From NCBI GenBank assembly GCA_001579985.1, contig LRSR01013876.1, positions 1 through 32,889 of the forward strand: DNA of 32,889 nucleotides. Reading direction: 5' to 3'. A program made the translations under genes and the position numbers. The notes below the pieces were generated by a model. The model was not told where the DNA came from. It was given only the letters and a program-made list of their open reading frames with translations, and ran no database searches. Positions 1 to 10,268 of the stretch are shown in pieces (positions within the stretch are counted from its first letter, which is position 1; each line of letters starts with the position of its first letter). The stretch comes from Hypsibius dujardini (taxonomy: Eukaryota; Tardigrada; Eutardigrada; Parachela; Hypsibiidae).

Positions 1-3000
1 TGGTCGATAATCCTCCGGATTAACCTGATCCCGGTCAATTCAGGCGTAACACTGAAAAATTTGACGGCTGGCGTCGCACTGGTCCATTCCATCGGTGTGA
101 GTCCCCGATTCACCAGCTCCTCGAACCGTTGCTCCACACTCGGGATTTCCATGGGGTTCCGCCCGGTGAGCAAGTCCGGCGGCATCAAGACGGTAGCCCG
201 CTTGGCGATCGCATCCCGGTCGCTTTTTTTTACCGATTTCTTGCGGTGATCGTAGATGTTATAAGGACAAATAATTTCCAGTCGCTTGGCCCCGTAAATC
301 TTTTGAAGCTTCTAAAACGCGGACGAGTACACAACCGAATTGTCCCTTTCAAAGATCAATCGAGCAAGCCAACAGCAAGCAGGTTGACATAAAAACAGAG
401 AAACATCCCAAATGACCAACCTGTAATCGATAAATAAAAACAGCACGGTTTTCGAATATCCGCATCCGCTTTGCGCCTCTCTCGAGGATTGCCTGGGTCA
501 AGTAGCCCATTCCGGGGTTTCCCTCCATAATGATGCTATCACTGTCCGAGGAAATGGACATTAAGCTGGCTATTTTGTCTAACACATCAAACAAAAAGAA
601 ATCCGTGAAAAAGTTGGCCTGACAATAAACTCGAACAAAGATGCCTTAATCCATCAGAAAGATATTCAAAATTGGATTATGTGGGCTTATTATCTCGTTA
701 AGGCGTTACTCACATATTATGTAATCAAAGGAGGGTAGGTGGGTAGTCTGGACCCTTGATTACTCACCATTAAAATAGGCCCCGCCCTCCAGTATAATTT
801 TGATTATCTGGGTAGGTGGGTGGTCGAAAAAGGCCATTTTTGATTACTGTACTGCCACGATTTTAAGGGTGGGTTCTTTGCCCTACCAGTAAATTACCGA
901 CCCCCCGGTCCAACTTGTGTTCAAAAGAGCAGTGAATTCAAATTATCGCCGCCGGGAGGATCTCCGAAGACAAGTCAGTAAATCTTATTTGCTTTAACGT
1001 GCACTTTCAAGATCGCTCGCTCCGATACGCGGCAATATTGCGCAAAAGAGTTTTGACAATGAATGAAAGAAAAGTTTTGTAAGGATTGAATTTACGGAAT
1101 AATAAATAATATGGAACAAAATGGCCCAGAATGATCGGGGATTTCAAAGTTGCACTTTAGTGCAATTTAAGTCATACACAATGCACAGTGCACAAGTCAT
1201 GCACAATGCACATTGCACAAGTCATGCACAATGCACAAGTCATGCACAATGCACAGTGCACAAGTCATGCACATTGCACAAGTCATGCACAATGCACAAT
1301 GCACAAGTCATGCATAATGCACAATGCACAAGTCATGCACAATGCACAATGCACAAGTCATGCACAATGCACAAGTCATGCGATTGGTTGACCAAAAATT
1401 GGGGGTGGTACATTGAGTCCATTAGCGTCGCCTTGATTAACGAGATAATCGGCACACATAACCGAACTTTGAATACCCTTACTTGAAGAAAAAATGGGGA
1501 TTGAACCTCCCGATCGGAGTGGGGTTTTTTTTCACAAATATCTGTCTACATATCATGATTTTAAATTGGGCTCTCGGGGTCAAAATCACATCCGTGGTTC
1601 CAGAAAAAATTCCCGCACCACTTTGTGTTATGGCCCGGCGCTTGATTGATTGATTCATCAGCTACGTTTCCGAAGATTCAATTTTTTGGTCCCAACCACT
1701 GGAAAACGTTTGATCCCAAGATTTTTGAAACCCGTCCATTCCAAATTCGATTTGAAATCGATTGACATCAGCAGAGTCTCTTTTGGATGCCAAGGGGCGG
1801 AGCTACAGGTCATTTCTGCAACGTCACTTGCAAGCCTAGATTGAAACTAGCCCATAGCTCCGCCCCCTGGCATCCAAAAAAGATTCTGCTGATGTCAATT
1901 GATTCCAAATTGAATGTGGAGTGGACGAGTGTCAAAAATCTTGGGATCAAACGTTTCCAATGGTTGGGATAAAAAAACTGAAACTTCGGAAACGTTGCTG
2001 ATGAATCAATCAATCAAGCCCCGAGCCATAGCACAAAGTGGTGCGGGAATATTTTTCTTCTTTTTCTGAACCCGCGGATATGATTTCGACCCCGAGACCT
2101 CAGTGTATAATTATGATATATGAACAGGTTTTGCGAGAAAACAAACCTACTTCGATCGGGAGGTCAGATGGGAATCTGTATTAGTGTGATATCACTGATT
2201 TCTGGACAAACCTGCTAGAGCTTCGTTTCCAAGGTACATCTCACCGGGCAAAGATCGGGTTGCTCGGAAGACCTTCCGCAAATCCAACTCGGAAGGATCC
2301 ACCGGCTCTTTCTTTTCTGCCTTTTTCGACGTGGCCGACTGCGGAGAATGGGCAAGATCAGTCGGTTTTTTTTGAGAGACCGACAATTTTTTTGAATGCG
2401 AACAAATAAAATGTGTTTGAATATCGAAATGTTGTATTTAAATTAAGTTACAAATCAGCACCGGATCAAAGTCTGACTGTCAATTAAATTAAAAAATATT
2501 AAAAAAACCCGTTTCCCGGTATTTTAAATAAAATTGGAATATTATCATTGATCTAAACTGATTTACAGTTCATATCTTAATTTAAATTAAATTAAACAAG
2601 CGTCTGACTGTAAATAAAATAAAATGTAATTTAATGTAATTTAATTTAATTTAATTAAATATAAAATCTATTTTGGTCTATTTTAAATCACTATTTAAAT
2701 TAATCGTAACATCACTAGACAATGTGTTCAACTGTAATCTGGCTTTTCATTTAACAGTACAATCGGTTACGAGCCTACGAAAGCGATTTTGTCACAACAG
2801 CAACTGCAACGAAAGTTTGATTGATTGATCGATCAATTAACTAATCCAGCTTTCACTTTCACTGCGCAGCACTCAGTCGCGTCAACAGTCAGACAACTCT
2901 TGAGTCGGAAATGCTTAAAAATCTCCAAGTATACGGAAATTTATTTTGTCTCCATGGGCGGGTATAGGAAACGTATCCGAAATGCGAATTTAAATATCAC

Positions 3001-3498
3001 AAGGATCAACAATTCTGGCTGATTGATGGATTGTGTAGTTTATGGCAGCGTTTAGGTACTGCTCTCCTCGACTGATTGATGGATTGTGTAGTTTTATAGC
3101 AGCGTTTATGCACTGATGTCTCCAGTTGATTGATGGATTGTGTAGTTTTATGGCAGCGTTTATGTACTGATCTCTCCAGTTGATTGATGGATTGACGCGC
3201 TGCCCAGATCGCCATCTTTTTAGAATAAAGCGCCCGCACGTACCTTTGGTGGTTTCGTCGCCTTTTCAATAACTTTTATAAGAGAAACATTGTCGCCAAG
3301 ACTTTGTCCAGTGAAGACATCGACAAAGCCCCTCTTTGCCTTGGTGTTGGTCTTACGAGGTATTGGACCTGCTGCTGGTCCGTTCGGCGCTTTCGTTGCA
3401 GCTCCACAGCGCGGACAAACGATGAGCACACTGGCACTCCGAGTGCATAGCCTTAAGGTGTCTGAAAAAGCTTTTCCCATTATTGACAGAGTCAGCAT
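1..3498 (-). CDS. TFB2M: Mitochondrial transcription factor B2 / dimethyladenosine transferase 2-like, 3'-partial
   Basis: TFB2M melts mitochondrial promoters for the organellar RNA polymerase and derives from KsgA-type rRNA dimethyltransferases. My model has exons 3498-3244, 2338-2212, about 629-421 and 311-1, giving 300 codons before the window edge. Exon 1 opens MLTLSIMGKAFSDTLRLCTR, an Arg/Ser-rich start with few acids that looks like a mitochondrial presequence. Exon 2 carries MYLGNEALA, matching the segment before the SAM fold. Exon 3 has the SAM-binding loop EGNPGMGYLTQAILERGAK, very close to the vertebrate TFB2M version, and exon 4 continues with LTPMEWTSATPAVKFF, the region where TFB2M has a VPWTADIPLKV-type stretch. 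Phases agree at every junction. The exon 3 acceptor is uncertain: position 629 fits the phase, while a stronger-looking CAG at 619-621 does not. Exon 1 is the least certain exon because it contains a CPRCG motif not typical of the family. The C-terminus lies beyond position 1. Confidence 0.72.
1185..1385. repeat. Minisatellite, CACAATGCACAAGTCATG-type units
   Basis: About 11 imperfect units of 18-27 bp are built from the blocks CACAATG, CACAAGTCATG and CACAGTG or CACATTG. The array lies inside a TFB2M intron. Unit lengths are multiples of 9, so plus-strand frames stay open across it (reading MHKSCTMHNAQ), but this is a repeat artefact rather than a gene. Confidence 0.85.
1505..2164. mobile_element. 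Foldback (inverted-repeat) element, about 660 bp
   Basis: The left arm (about 1505-1800) is repeated in inverted orientation on the right (about 1855-2164). Examples are ACCTCCCGATCGG at 1505 against CCGATCGGGAGGT-like sequence near 2153, CACCACTTTGTG at 1617 against CACAAAGTGGTG at 2032, and GGATGCCAAGGGGCGGAGCT at 1785 against AGCTCCGCCCCCTGGCATCC at 1856. A spacer of about 50 bp lies between the arms. The arms have diverged by several percent with small indels. No transposase frame is present and I could not identify a clear target-site duplication, so this is best described as a non-autonomous MITE or foldback insertion in a TFB2M intron. Confidence 0.8.
2400..2760. other. AT-rich low-complexity stretch
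   Basis: The region is dominated by TTTAAT/ATTAAA motifs (for example 2580-2700) and sits in the first TFB2M intron. I see no coding signal. No conserved exon is visible up to position 3243 either. Confidence 0.6.
3013..3196. repeat. Tandem repeat of about 54 bp, 3-4 copies
   Basis: The phrase GATTGATGGATTGTGTAGTT recurs at 3021, 3074 and 3128, with a partial copy at 3182, so the spacing is 53-54 bp. Each unit also holds ATGGCAGCGTTTATG-like sequence. The array lies in the first TFB2M intron. Confidence 0.8.
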
Positions 3499-4035
3499 GA
3501 TGGGAAGATGGTAAGAAATCTTTTAATGGAGAGAAGTAAAAGTTCCGTTGCGTGCATTGCATTCAACATCCAGGCATACAGTTGATTGATTCATTGGTTG
3601 ATGTGGCTACGGCTTTTAACAGTTCGGTTTAGGGATTGAATTGTTCGGTCTGGGGCAGAACTGTTCGGTTTAAAATGAGAATTGTGCGGTTGTAAACATA
3701 CTTGTTCGAATACGTATTAACGGTATTCCTGTATTCATTCAACATGTTCCTTCATTTATGGTTGTTCCTTCATTTATGCTTCCCGGATTTCCAGCTTTCG
3801 TTCCTGCGACTTCATTCCTGCTTTTCTTCTATCTTCGCTTGCGTTTATTATTTATCCGAGCATCAGTGATGAAAATGCCGTCATCTTTTGCACGGAGAAT
3901 TATTTTGGAAAGTAAACATCGCTTCTGAAGTTGGATTTTGTCTCGTGTTTGATTCGAGAAATCGGTTTATCGTCGTGTGATTAGTTTCCTTCACGCCTGC
4001 TTTGCTAGCAGAATCCTCCGTTTATTTGCCGAAAA
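3499..4035. promoter_or_regulatory. Intergenic region between divergent TFB2M and WBP11
   Basis: The TFB2M start codon (minus strand, 3498) and the WBP11 start codon (plus strand, 4036) are separated by 537 bp. No coding sequence is recognisable. A short motif, GAACTGTTCGGTTTA/GTTCGGTTTAGGG, recurs around 3619-3690. The arrangement suggests a shared bidirectional promoter, which is inferred from gene layout only. Confidence 0.4.
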
Positions 4036-7000
4036 ATGGGGAAACGATCGACCCAGAATACGAAATCGGGGAGGGCCATGAACCCCGCGGATCAGGCCAG
4101 TGAGTTGTTGCTTTAATAGAAAAGCTTTTGAATTATTTTCTGCGGTTTATGCACGCGCGACTTATTTTTTTATTTTTTAAATGCCATTTTCCCCCTACAG
4201 GAAAGGAGGCTCGACGGCGTGAGCTGAAGAAAAACAAGAAGCAGCGTCTGGTGGTGCGGGAAGCCGTCATCAAAGCGAAAGATCCCAAAAAAGTCATTGA
4301 AGAACTGGAAAGGCTCGATCAGATGGGTAAGTGAATGAAAGTCATCGATTGATTGATGAGTTGACTGATGGATTAATTAAAAGTTGATTGGATTAATCAA
4401 TCGATTGATTGATGAATTGACTGATGATTAGTTGATTGGATCAATCAATCAATTGATCGATGAGTTGACTGATGGTTAGTTGATTGGATCAATCAATCGA
4501 TTGATTGATGAGTTGACGGATGGTTAGTTGATTGGATCATTCAATCGACTAATAGGTAGCAAACTAATTCGCTTGGTTTGATTTCGAGAGTACATTACAA
4601 TTGCATCTTTTTTCTGCTTTTTTAGTGGACTGTGTGCAATAGAGTTAGTCCGGTTCGTTGTGTGCACCTTTAACCTTTCTCTACTTCGTCATTTTGGTTT
4701 TGCTTCACATAGTCGCTTTGTGTCTTACGTTGATCGATTGATTGACGGTTGATTAAATTTTCCAATTTTTTCTCATTCGGTCGTATGGTTGATTTTGATT
4801 GAACCATCATATAGCAGTGGCCAATTTTTCAGTCATATCATCTGATTTTGTTACTTTTCAACAGAATACAACATCAACGAAGCTCCTCCATTGCCGGATC
4901 ATGTCCTGTTGGAGAGACGTCGTCGATTACTAGGAAACTTCAACCGCTGCCTCAGTCTCTACGTACGTTTCTATCAACTGTGGTGTTCCGTGCCATTCTT
5001 AATCTCCGCCAAATAACCGTCGGGCTTTAGGAGAAGGACGACAAAACCACCTATAACGACCTGAAGAAGATGCTGGCGCAGTATCACAGGAAGCACGACG
5101 ACCTGCGGAAATATTACGGTGCGTCCTAATTCCAAATTCCAAATTCCAAATTCCAAATTTTCGGACCGCCGAATTGGTGCAAGAAGTTATTTTTTTTAGA
5201 TTCCGTGAAAAGAGCACAAAGTGTGACGGTCGATGACATCCCCTTGCCCATCGCCATGCCGGATGACGGTAAGATAAGGGCTTCAATGACCGCTGGCCAT
5301 CTTAGTTCACTTCGTTAAATGATTGACTGAGTTTTAGATGCCCCTATGGAAGAAGAGCATTCACTGCAGCCCGTTCGCCATATCTCCCAAGGACCTGCGG
5401 TGCTTGCGGCTCCCCGCATGCTATCGTGGGAGTAAGTGAATATCTACGCCCAATGGTCGTTTGTCTTTGGATAATAGAAACCCTGTCCATAAGCTGACAA
5501 CCAGACCGGCACATAAATATACAGACAGACGGGCAGAGAGGTCGGGAGACAGACAGAAAGACGCACAGACAGGCCGACCGACGCACAGACAGACAGACAG
5601 GCAGACAGACAGACAGACAGACAGACAGTCAGACAGACAGACAGACAGACAGACAGACAGGCAGGGAGGCAGGCAGGCAGACAGACAGACAGGACCAAAG
5701 AACAAGGATTACCTGCTAACATCAGCTCAGATTTAGAACGAATTTGGAATTATTCATCAAGTTCGAAATACGTTGAGATGTCATTGTAGTACCTCCGCTT
5801 TGAAGTTTTGATTGCTTCTTTGATTCATCTACAGGGCATTCTCCGATAACTTGGCTGATACCGGTGGAAAACGACCGCCCGGTCCGCCGTGTTGTCCGGC
5901 ACCAGCCTTGGCCAGCGATGACAGCGACGACGAAGCCGATGCCGGAGACGGTGGCGACAGCGGCGGCGACGGTGAAGGTGAAGAAGCTGCTTCCGACGAA
6001 GATGTGGATGAAGATACACCACGCCAGCAGTCCTCCAGCGATGCAGGCCCGTCAGTTATCAGCACGTCAAAGGATGAGTCGGCTGTGGAAAGCGATGTTC
6101 CACCGGAAACTGCCCGTGTTGGCGCTGTAATCACAGCTTCTGATGCAACAGGTACAGAGCGGGAAAATTATTTCAGCTGCTCGAGTGAGACACCGCAATG
6201 TCATCCCCGTGACTTTTGCGCTTTGACAGTGTCGGTATCAGCGATGCCTCGAATGACGCGGCCTCCCGGTCCCACGTTCGGTGTCGGGCGTCCACCGTTC
6301 GTCCCGCCGGGAGCCAATTTCCGGAATGTCCCACCGCCGAACATGATGCAGCAACGTTTCCCACCACCGATGCCAGGTTAGTTTCTGGTGTCCGTCAATC
6401 AAGTTGCAGACAGTCTTTCGGTTTTCGGTTCCTCAAGCTCTTTTTTTTCTCAGGGTTTCCCGGTATGCCCCGGACGATGACTCGGCCACCGGGTTTCGGT
6501 CCGATCGGTCCCATGGCACCGGGCATGCGGCCTCCCGAGTATGATCCCGTGATGCATCGACCTCCGCCGTTGAGTGGTCCATCCGCTGCCTCGTCTGGCG
6601 AGGCAAAAACTATGATCCAAGCTAAGCCACAGTTGAGGAATTTGACGGCTGAAGTAACTCGCTTTATACCCACTTCGGTGAAAGTGAAACGGGAAGAGAT
6701 CGCCAAGCCGAAGCCGAAACCAGTCGGTAAGCCAGTATTGCCTTCTTCAGCAACACATATGTGCTATCTACGCGTCTAACACAGTCGAGGCTCGCGAAAT
6801 TGCGGCAAAAGATGCGAACTGATCTTGCACTCCCTTTCGAGTGGATTGATGTTGGTTTATTGCGCAAAAATAGATGGAAGCAAAAAAAGTCATTTTTTTT
6901 CGAGGTCTGTTTGACTTGAATTTCATCTCTAACCACTGAATTTTAAAAACAGTCGAATCGGATGATTTTACGATCGAACATACCGTAGTCTCGGGGAAGA

Positions 7001-7691
7001 CTTTTTGGACTTTTTTGATTTTGCGCTTTCCGATCCGATTTGCGCTTTCCGATCCGATTTGCGCTTTTTCGCTCTGTTCAAGTAACCTGAATAGCTGTGC
7101 AAACTTTGCGCCCATTGTGCCCATCCCCTGGGCCCCCCCCCCGGGGGCCGGCAGGCTCCAATTTATATTTTTCTAAAATAATCTTATCTTTGGATTTAAA
7201 AATATTGTTAGAATCTGACAAGTTTTGCTGCAACGTCGGGAGTCTCGACCGAGCCTCTGGTGTCTTGATTCTTACTTATAATCAAGCAATCAACTGACGG
7301 TAAACAGGGGCAAGTCTATTGAGACAATTGCCAACTTTAAAATTTCACCGAAAAAAAGTTCATTTAGCTTGACCGGCGAAATAAATGTTTATATTCATTA
7401 GTGAATCAGGTCAAAACAAAAAGTATTTTGGAACGGTTTTGAATTCGACCGTTAAAATTTCCCCAAGTTAGGCTGAGGCAATTGTCATTGTTGTTTTGTG
7501 CCGTTTGAAATCAATCTGCCTTATGGTCTGCCAGTCTTTTGGGTTCTCAGCCTGTCCGTCTTGTTTCCTTCGCAGCCATGGGACCAAACACGGAACTCAT
7601 ACCGCATCGGCCGGCCGCGCAGCAGCAGTCCAAAGGCAGCACCGACGAGGCGTACGATGCGTTTTTGAAAGAAATGGAGGGCTTGCTTTAA
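4036..7691 (+). CDS. WBP11: WW domain-binding protein 11 (spliceosome-associated)
   Basis: WBP11 (SNP70/NpwBP) is a nuclear proline-rich factor that works with PQBP1 and the spliceosome in pre-mRNA splicing. Exons are 4036-4099, 4201-4326, 4865-4962, 5031-5118, 5200-5268, 5338-5431, 5835-6151, 6242-6376, 6454-6726 and 7576-7691, totalling 1380 nt and 459 aa. The N-terminus MGKRSTQNTKSGRAMNPADQ followed by ARKEARRRELKKNKKQR is almost the family signature. After it come a coiled, charged segment, KRPPGPP, a Ser/Asp/Glu-rich stretch, Pro-rich repeats, and the C-terminal blocks AKPQLRNLTAEVTRFIPTSV and DEAYDAFLKEMEGLL, the typical WBP11 ending. It is shorter than vertebrate WBP11 (about 640 aa), mainly in the proline-rich region. 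Introns are 70-850 bp and hold CAGA and TTGATTGA repeats. The intron at 6152-6241 is 90 nt and open in frame, so it could be retained. Confidence 0.96.
4344..4555. repeat. TTGATTGATGAGTTGACTGATGG tandem repeat
   Basis: Four to five units of roughly 50-55 bp are made from ATTGATTGATGAGTTGACTGATGG and TTAGTTGATTGGATCAATCAATCG. They lie in WBP11 intron 2. TTGATTGA motifs of this sort recur throughout the window. Confidence 0.8.
5517..5692. repeat. CAGA/GACA tetranucleotide microsatellite
   Basis: An imperfect (CAGA)n array with GGCAGG interruptions lies in WBP11 intron 6. It is the first of about nine such arrays in the window, in introns or intergenic DNA. It creates long but meaningless open frames on both strands (CLSVCLSV or DRQTDRQT). 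Confidence 0.9.
6727..7575 (+). other. WBP11: WBP11 intron 9
   Basis: This 849-bp intron runs from GTAAGC at 6727 to CGCAG at 7575. It contains a short triplication of the phrase TTTGCGCTTTCCGATCCGA (about 7015-7075) and a C/G-rich hairpin-like stretch at about 7130-7150. No conserved coding sequence is seen. Confidence 0.7.
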
Positions 7692-7770
7692 CCTTTTCAA
7701 GTCTTTTCACGCACTTTTAAACATCTCTCATGTGGAAGAAACGTCGCGATGTTCAGCCTCAACGAATAGT

Positions 7771-10268
7771 CTAGCATAAGATGGAAGCTTGTCTACGCCC
7801 GAAACTTGTTAACCGCTTCCGTTCGGCACTTCTCCTGTCCTGTGAACTGAAACTCGACTGATCCGCTTGATAAAACTCACTCTCTGGAAAGACAATCCGC
7901 CTTAGTTGTTTCGCTAAATTCGCAGTCGGGCGTGTGACGAGCCGTCGCAAGGTCTGCGCCACGGATCGCTTCAGCCGCGAACTCTCCTCTCCCGTCGTGC
8001 GGATTCTCAGCTCCTCCGAAGCGATCCGCCGCAGCACTGTCGCACCGCCTGAAAATGTATTTCCCGCGGAAATCTGCGCGGCGACTTGTCGGAGGAACGC
8101 GGACTTTTGCGGCTGGAACTCGCCCGTGGCGGCGAATTTGAAGCGGCAGTCCTCGTCGTCGACCGTTAACAGGGACATGGCAAAGGCGTGCTGGCACTGA
8201 GGAACCGTCGGTACGTCCACCAGCTCGCTGATCCTATTCAGCGGGATGAAGTCCACGTGTTCCCACCGCTTCGGCGCATGCAGCTGGCTCAACCGTTTGG
8301 ACGTGACATTCCTCCGCCGGCAGATCTCTAAGACGTCCTGGAAGTAAACGCCGTTTGATTTGATTATCTTCCGTTTTGATTCCACTACTTTATGTCTTAA
8401 TGTCGTTCAATTCCGTTCACTTGTCCCTGATTGGTTTTTGCCTGACAGGTTATGCTACCTTGCTTGATTGAAATGATGATTTTTGGTGTCAACATTTTGA
8501 AGTCAATAAAGGTCAAGTGAATCTGAATGAACAATCAAGCGAGCGATCGAACGTGTTTTCGGGCCGGACCTGAAATTTACCCCCGCTGATTCACATCAAG
8601 CTTGAGCGGATCGTTCAATTCCGTTCACTTGTCCATGATTAGCCTGTTGGTTTTTGCCTGACAGGCTACGCTCCTTGCTTGATTGATTGAAATGATGATT
8701 TAAGTTTAAGTGAATCTGAATGAACAATCAAGCGAGCGACGGAACGTGTTTTCGGGCCGGACCTGAAATCGACCCTTGAGATCGGGAGCGTACAGTACGA
8801 GTTCTAAAGTTGATGAAAAACAGCGAGAAAAATAAAATCGTATCGAGTTAAAAAAAAAACGCGAAATATTATGAAATCTAAAAACATCAAAGAAACCTTT
8901 GGTTTTTTTATTTTTTAATGACGATTCCAGTTTTGCTTAATGCATTTGTATATTATCCTTACCTGGAAGAGAAGCATAATCAGCACAGCTTCTCGCTCGT
9001 CGAACTGATCGTCCTCCAGTTCCACACACTCCAAATGGCAAATGTAGCTGCGGTAGCCAGTCCGCGGGTTCTCCGGTCTTCTCTCAATCTCGGCAATAAG
9101 CTCCAGAATCTCCGCTTCCCGTTTCTGTTCGTTGATGAACGACAACACCCGCTGCACCTCGACGATGGCTTTCTCCAGCTCCACGCTGTCGGGATTGCTG
9201 TCGTCGGTCTTGTTTTTGATATCCCTCAACAGGCTCACCACCGAGGGGACCCGCTGAATCGGCCGGATCAGCAGGTCGTGGAGGTGTTGCCGCCCACTGC
9301 CCGGTTGCGTCTGCCGGAACTTGAGGTAGGCGTGGAAGCGCTTACACTTGGCCTCCCATTCCAGCAGGAAGACCTTGATCTTCTCAAAGGAGTTCACGAA
9401 CGGCACGTAGGCCTCCAAATCAGGGCCGTACTTGGTGAAAATGGCTCCGATGCTCGCGTTTTCCGTCCAGTTTGCCGTGACCGCTTCCAAATCCGCCACA
9501 ATGCACCTATAAATGTAATGACCTTTAAATCAACTGCTGAAACTGAACTTCTAAAATGAAAAGTTTAACTTCAAAAATCTGCATTTCGGCTCACCCTCCA
9601 TTTGGTCCGTAAATCGGTTCACTCATGGGTTTCTCTTTGGTGGTAGGTGCTTGATTGTTTGATTTCCGGAAGTGCTATAGTATACTAGGATGTACTATAG
9701 AGAATCAAACAATCAAGCACCTGCTATGAAATAGAACCGATGAGTGAGCCGAAATACAGACAGACTTCTTCTCATGCCCGATTCTCGGAGTTCTAAACAA
9801 CCCTCAAACGCACCTGTGCGTTCGCAGCAGATCCGGCAGCTGGGAGAAGGTGGTGTTGATCTCATCCACAAAGTCCGGCTCCTCGAGGAAGATGCTGTTG
9901 GGATGGTCCGTGTCCAGCGGGATCTGCCGGATAATGTCCAGCATCGTGTCGAGGATAGCGACGTAGTTGCGCTCCGTCTCGAGCAGCTCCAGCACGCGCA
10001 TGTGCCGTTTCGAGGGTGGCGGTGGCACGGGCTGTTGGGCGATGTCCGCGGCGGCAAGCGTGGAGAACCGTCGTTTGGTCAGGGTGCCGAGACGGGATCG
10101 GACACCGTCCGGCGGCGGTGGCGGTAGGAGATGATCAAAGTTCGAGCGTTGCTGGAACTTACGTTCACCCCGGATGTCGTCGTCGTAGTTGACGGAGCAG
10201 CGTTTTGCCGGGATGGGATTGGGGAGAAGGGCTTCGGAGTCTGTGCGTTTTCGACAGGCGTTACCCAT
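7771..10268 (-). CDS. ECT2: ECT2/Pebble-type Rho guanine nucleotide exchange factor (DH-PH), without BRCT domains
   Basis: ECT2 activates RhoA at the cell equator to drive cytokinesis. Exons are 10268-9814, 9506-8963 and 8337-7771, totalling 1566 nt and 521 aa with phases agreeing. Residues 1-87 are basic and Pro-rich. The DH domain is about 88-285 (VLELLETERNYVAILD; YGPDLEAYVPFVNSFE; GRQHLHDLLIRPIQRVPSV, which includes the signature helix), followed by a PH domain at about 300-440 (FQDVLEICRRRNVTS, with the same intron-spanning position as FNDCLEIARKR of ECT2) and a basic Ser/Arg-rich tail. The start MGNACRKR has an in-frame TGA upstream with no AG acceptor between, so it is a plausible true start. 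ECT2 normally has about 400 further N-terminal residues with BRCT repeats. An acceptor-like CAG near 10247 leaves open splicing from more distant exons, but I found no BRCT-like sequence up to 11.9 kb. Confidence 0.9.
8405..8775. repeat. Tandem duplication of a foldback-like unit of about 170 bp
   Basis: The sequence from TCGTTCAATTCCGTTCACTT (about 8402) to TTTTCGGGCCGGACCTGAAA (about 8573) is repeated at about 8612-8769 with small indels. Within each copy GTTCAATTCCGTTCACTTG is imperfectly complementary to CAAGTGAATCTGAATGAAC, so each unit can fold back on itself. It lies in ECT2 intron 2 (8338-8962). Confidence 0.8.
9582..9755. mobile_element. Short foldback element, about 174 bp
   Basis: The ends ATTTCGGCTCAC (9582) and GTGAGCCGAAAT (9744) are perfect inverted repeats. 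Inside them GGTGCTTGATTGTTTGATT near 9645 pairs with AATCAAACAATCAAGCACC near 9701. The loop is about 38 bp. No coding sequence is present. The element sits in ECT2 intron 1 and resembles a small MITE. Confidence 0.8.

Larger units (their letters stand above)
630..2211 (-). other. Large TFB2M intron
   Basis: This stretch of about 1.6 kb separates the TFB2M exon ending at 2212 from the exon starting near 629. It contains an 18-bp minisatellite (about 1185-1385) and a roughly 660-bp foldback element (1505-2164), described separately. I see no conserved coding sequence in it. Confidence 0.6.

Noticed and set aside
1121-1486. 121-codon frame reading MHNAQCTSHAQC repeats
   Set aside because: It is a minisatellite within a TFB2M intron with no other coding signal.
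3244-3498. Possible RNase P subunit Rpp21/Rpr2-like zinc ribbon (VCPRCG after a basic segment)
   Set aside because: Only one Cys pair is visible, no upstream partner pair was found, and the exon joins in phase to TFB2M exon 2 with a presequence-like start.
5421-5736. Cysteine-rich CLSVCLSV proteins on CTGT arrays (also at 11.2, 23.9, 26.6, 30.0 and 31.5 kb)
   Set aside because: These are microsatellite translations found on either strand and in introns.
8918-9559. 213-codon plus-strand frame
   Set aside because: It is the antisense shadow of the ECT2 DH-PH exon.
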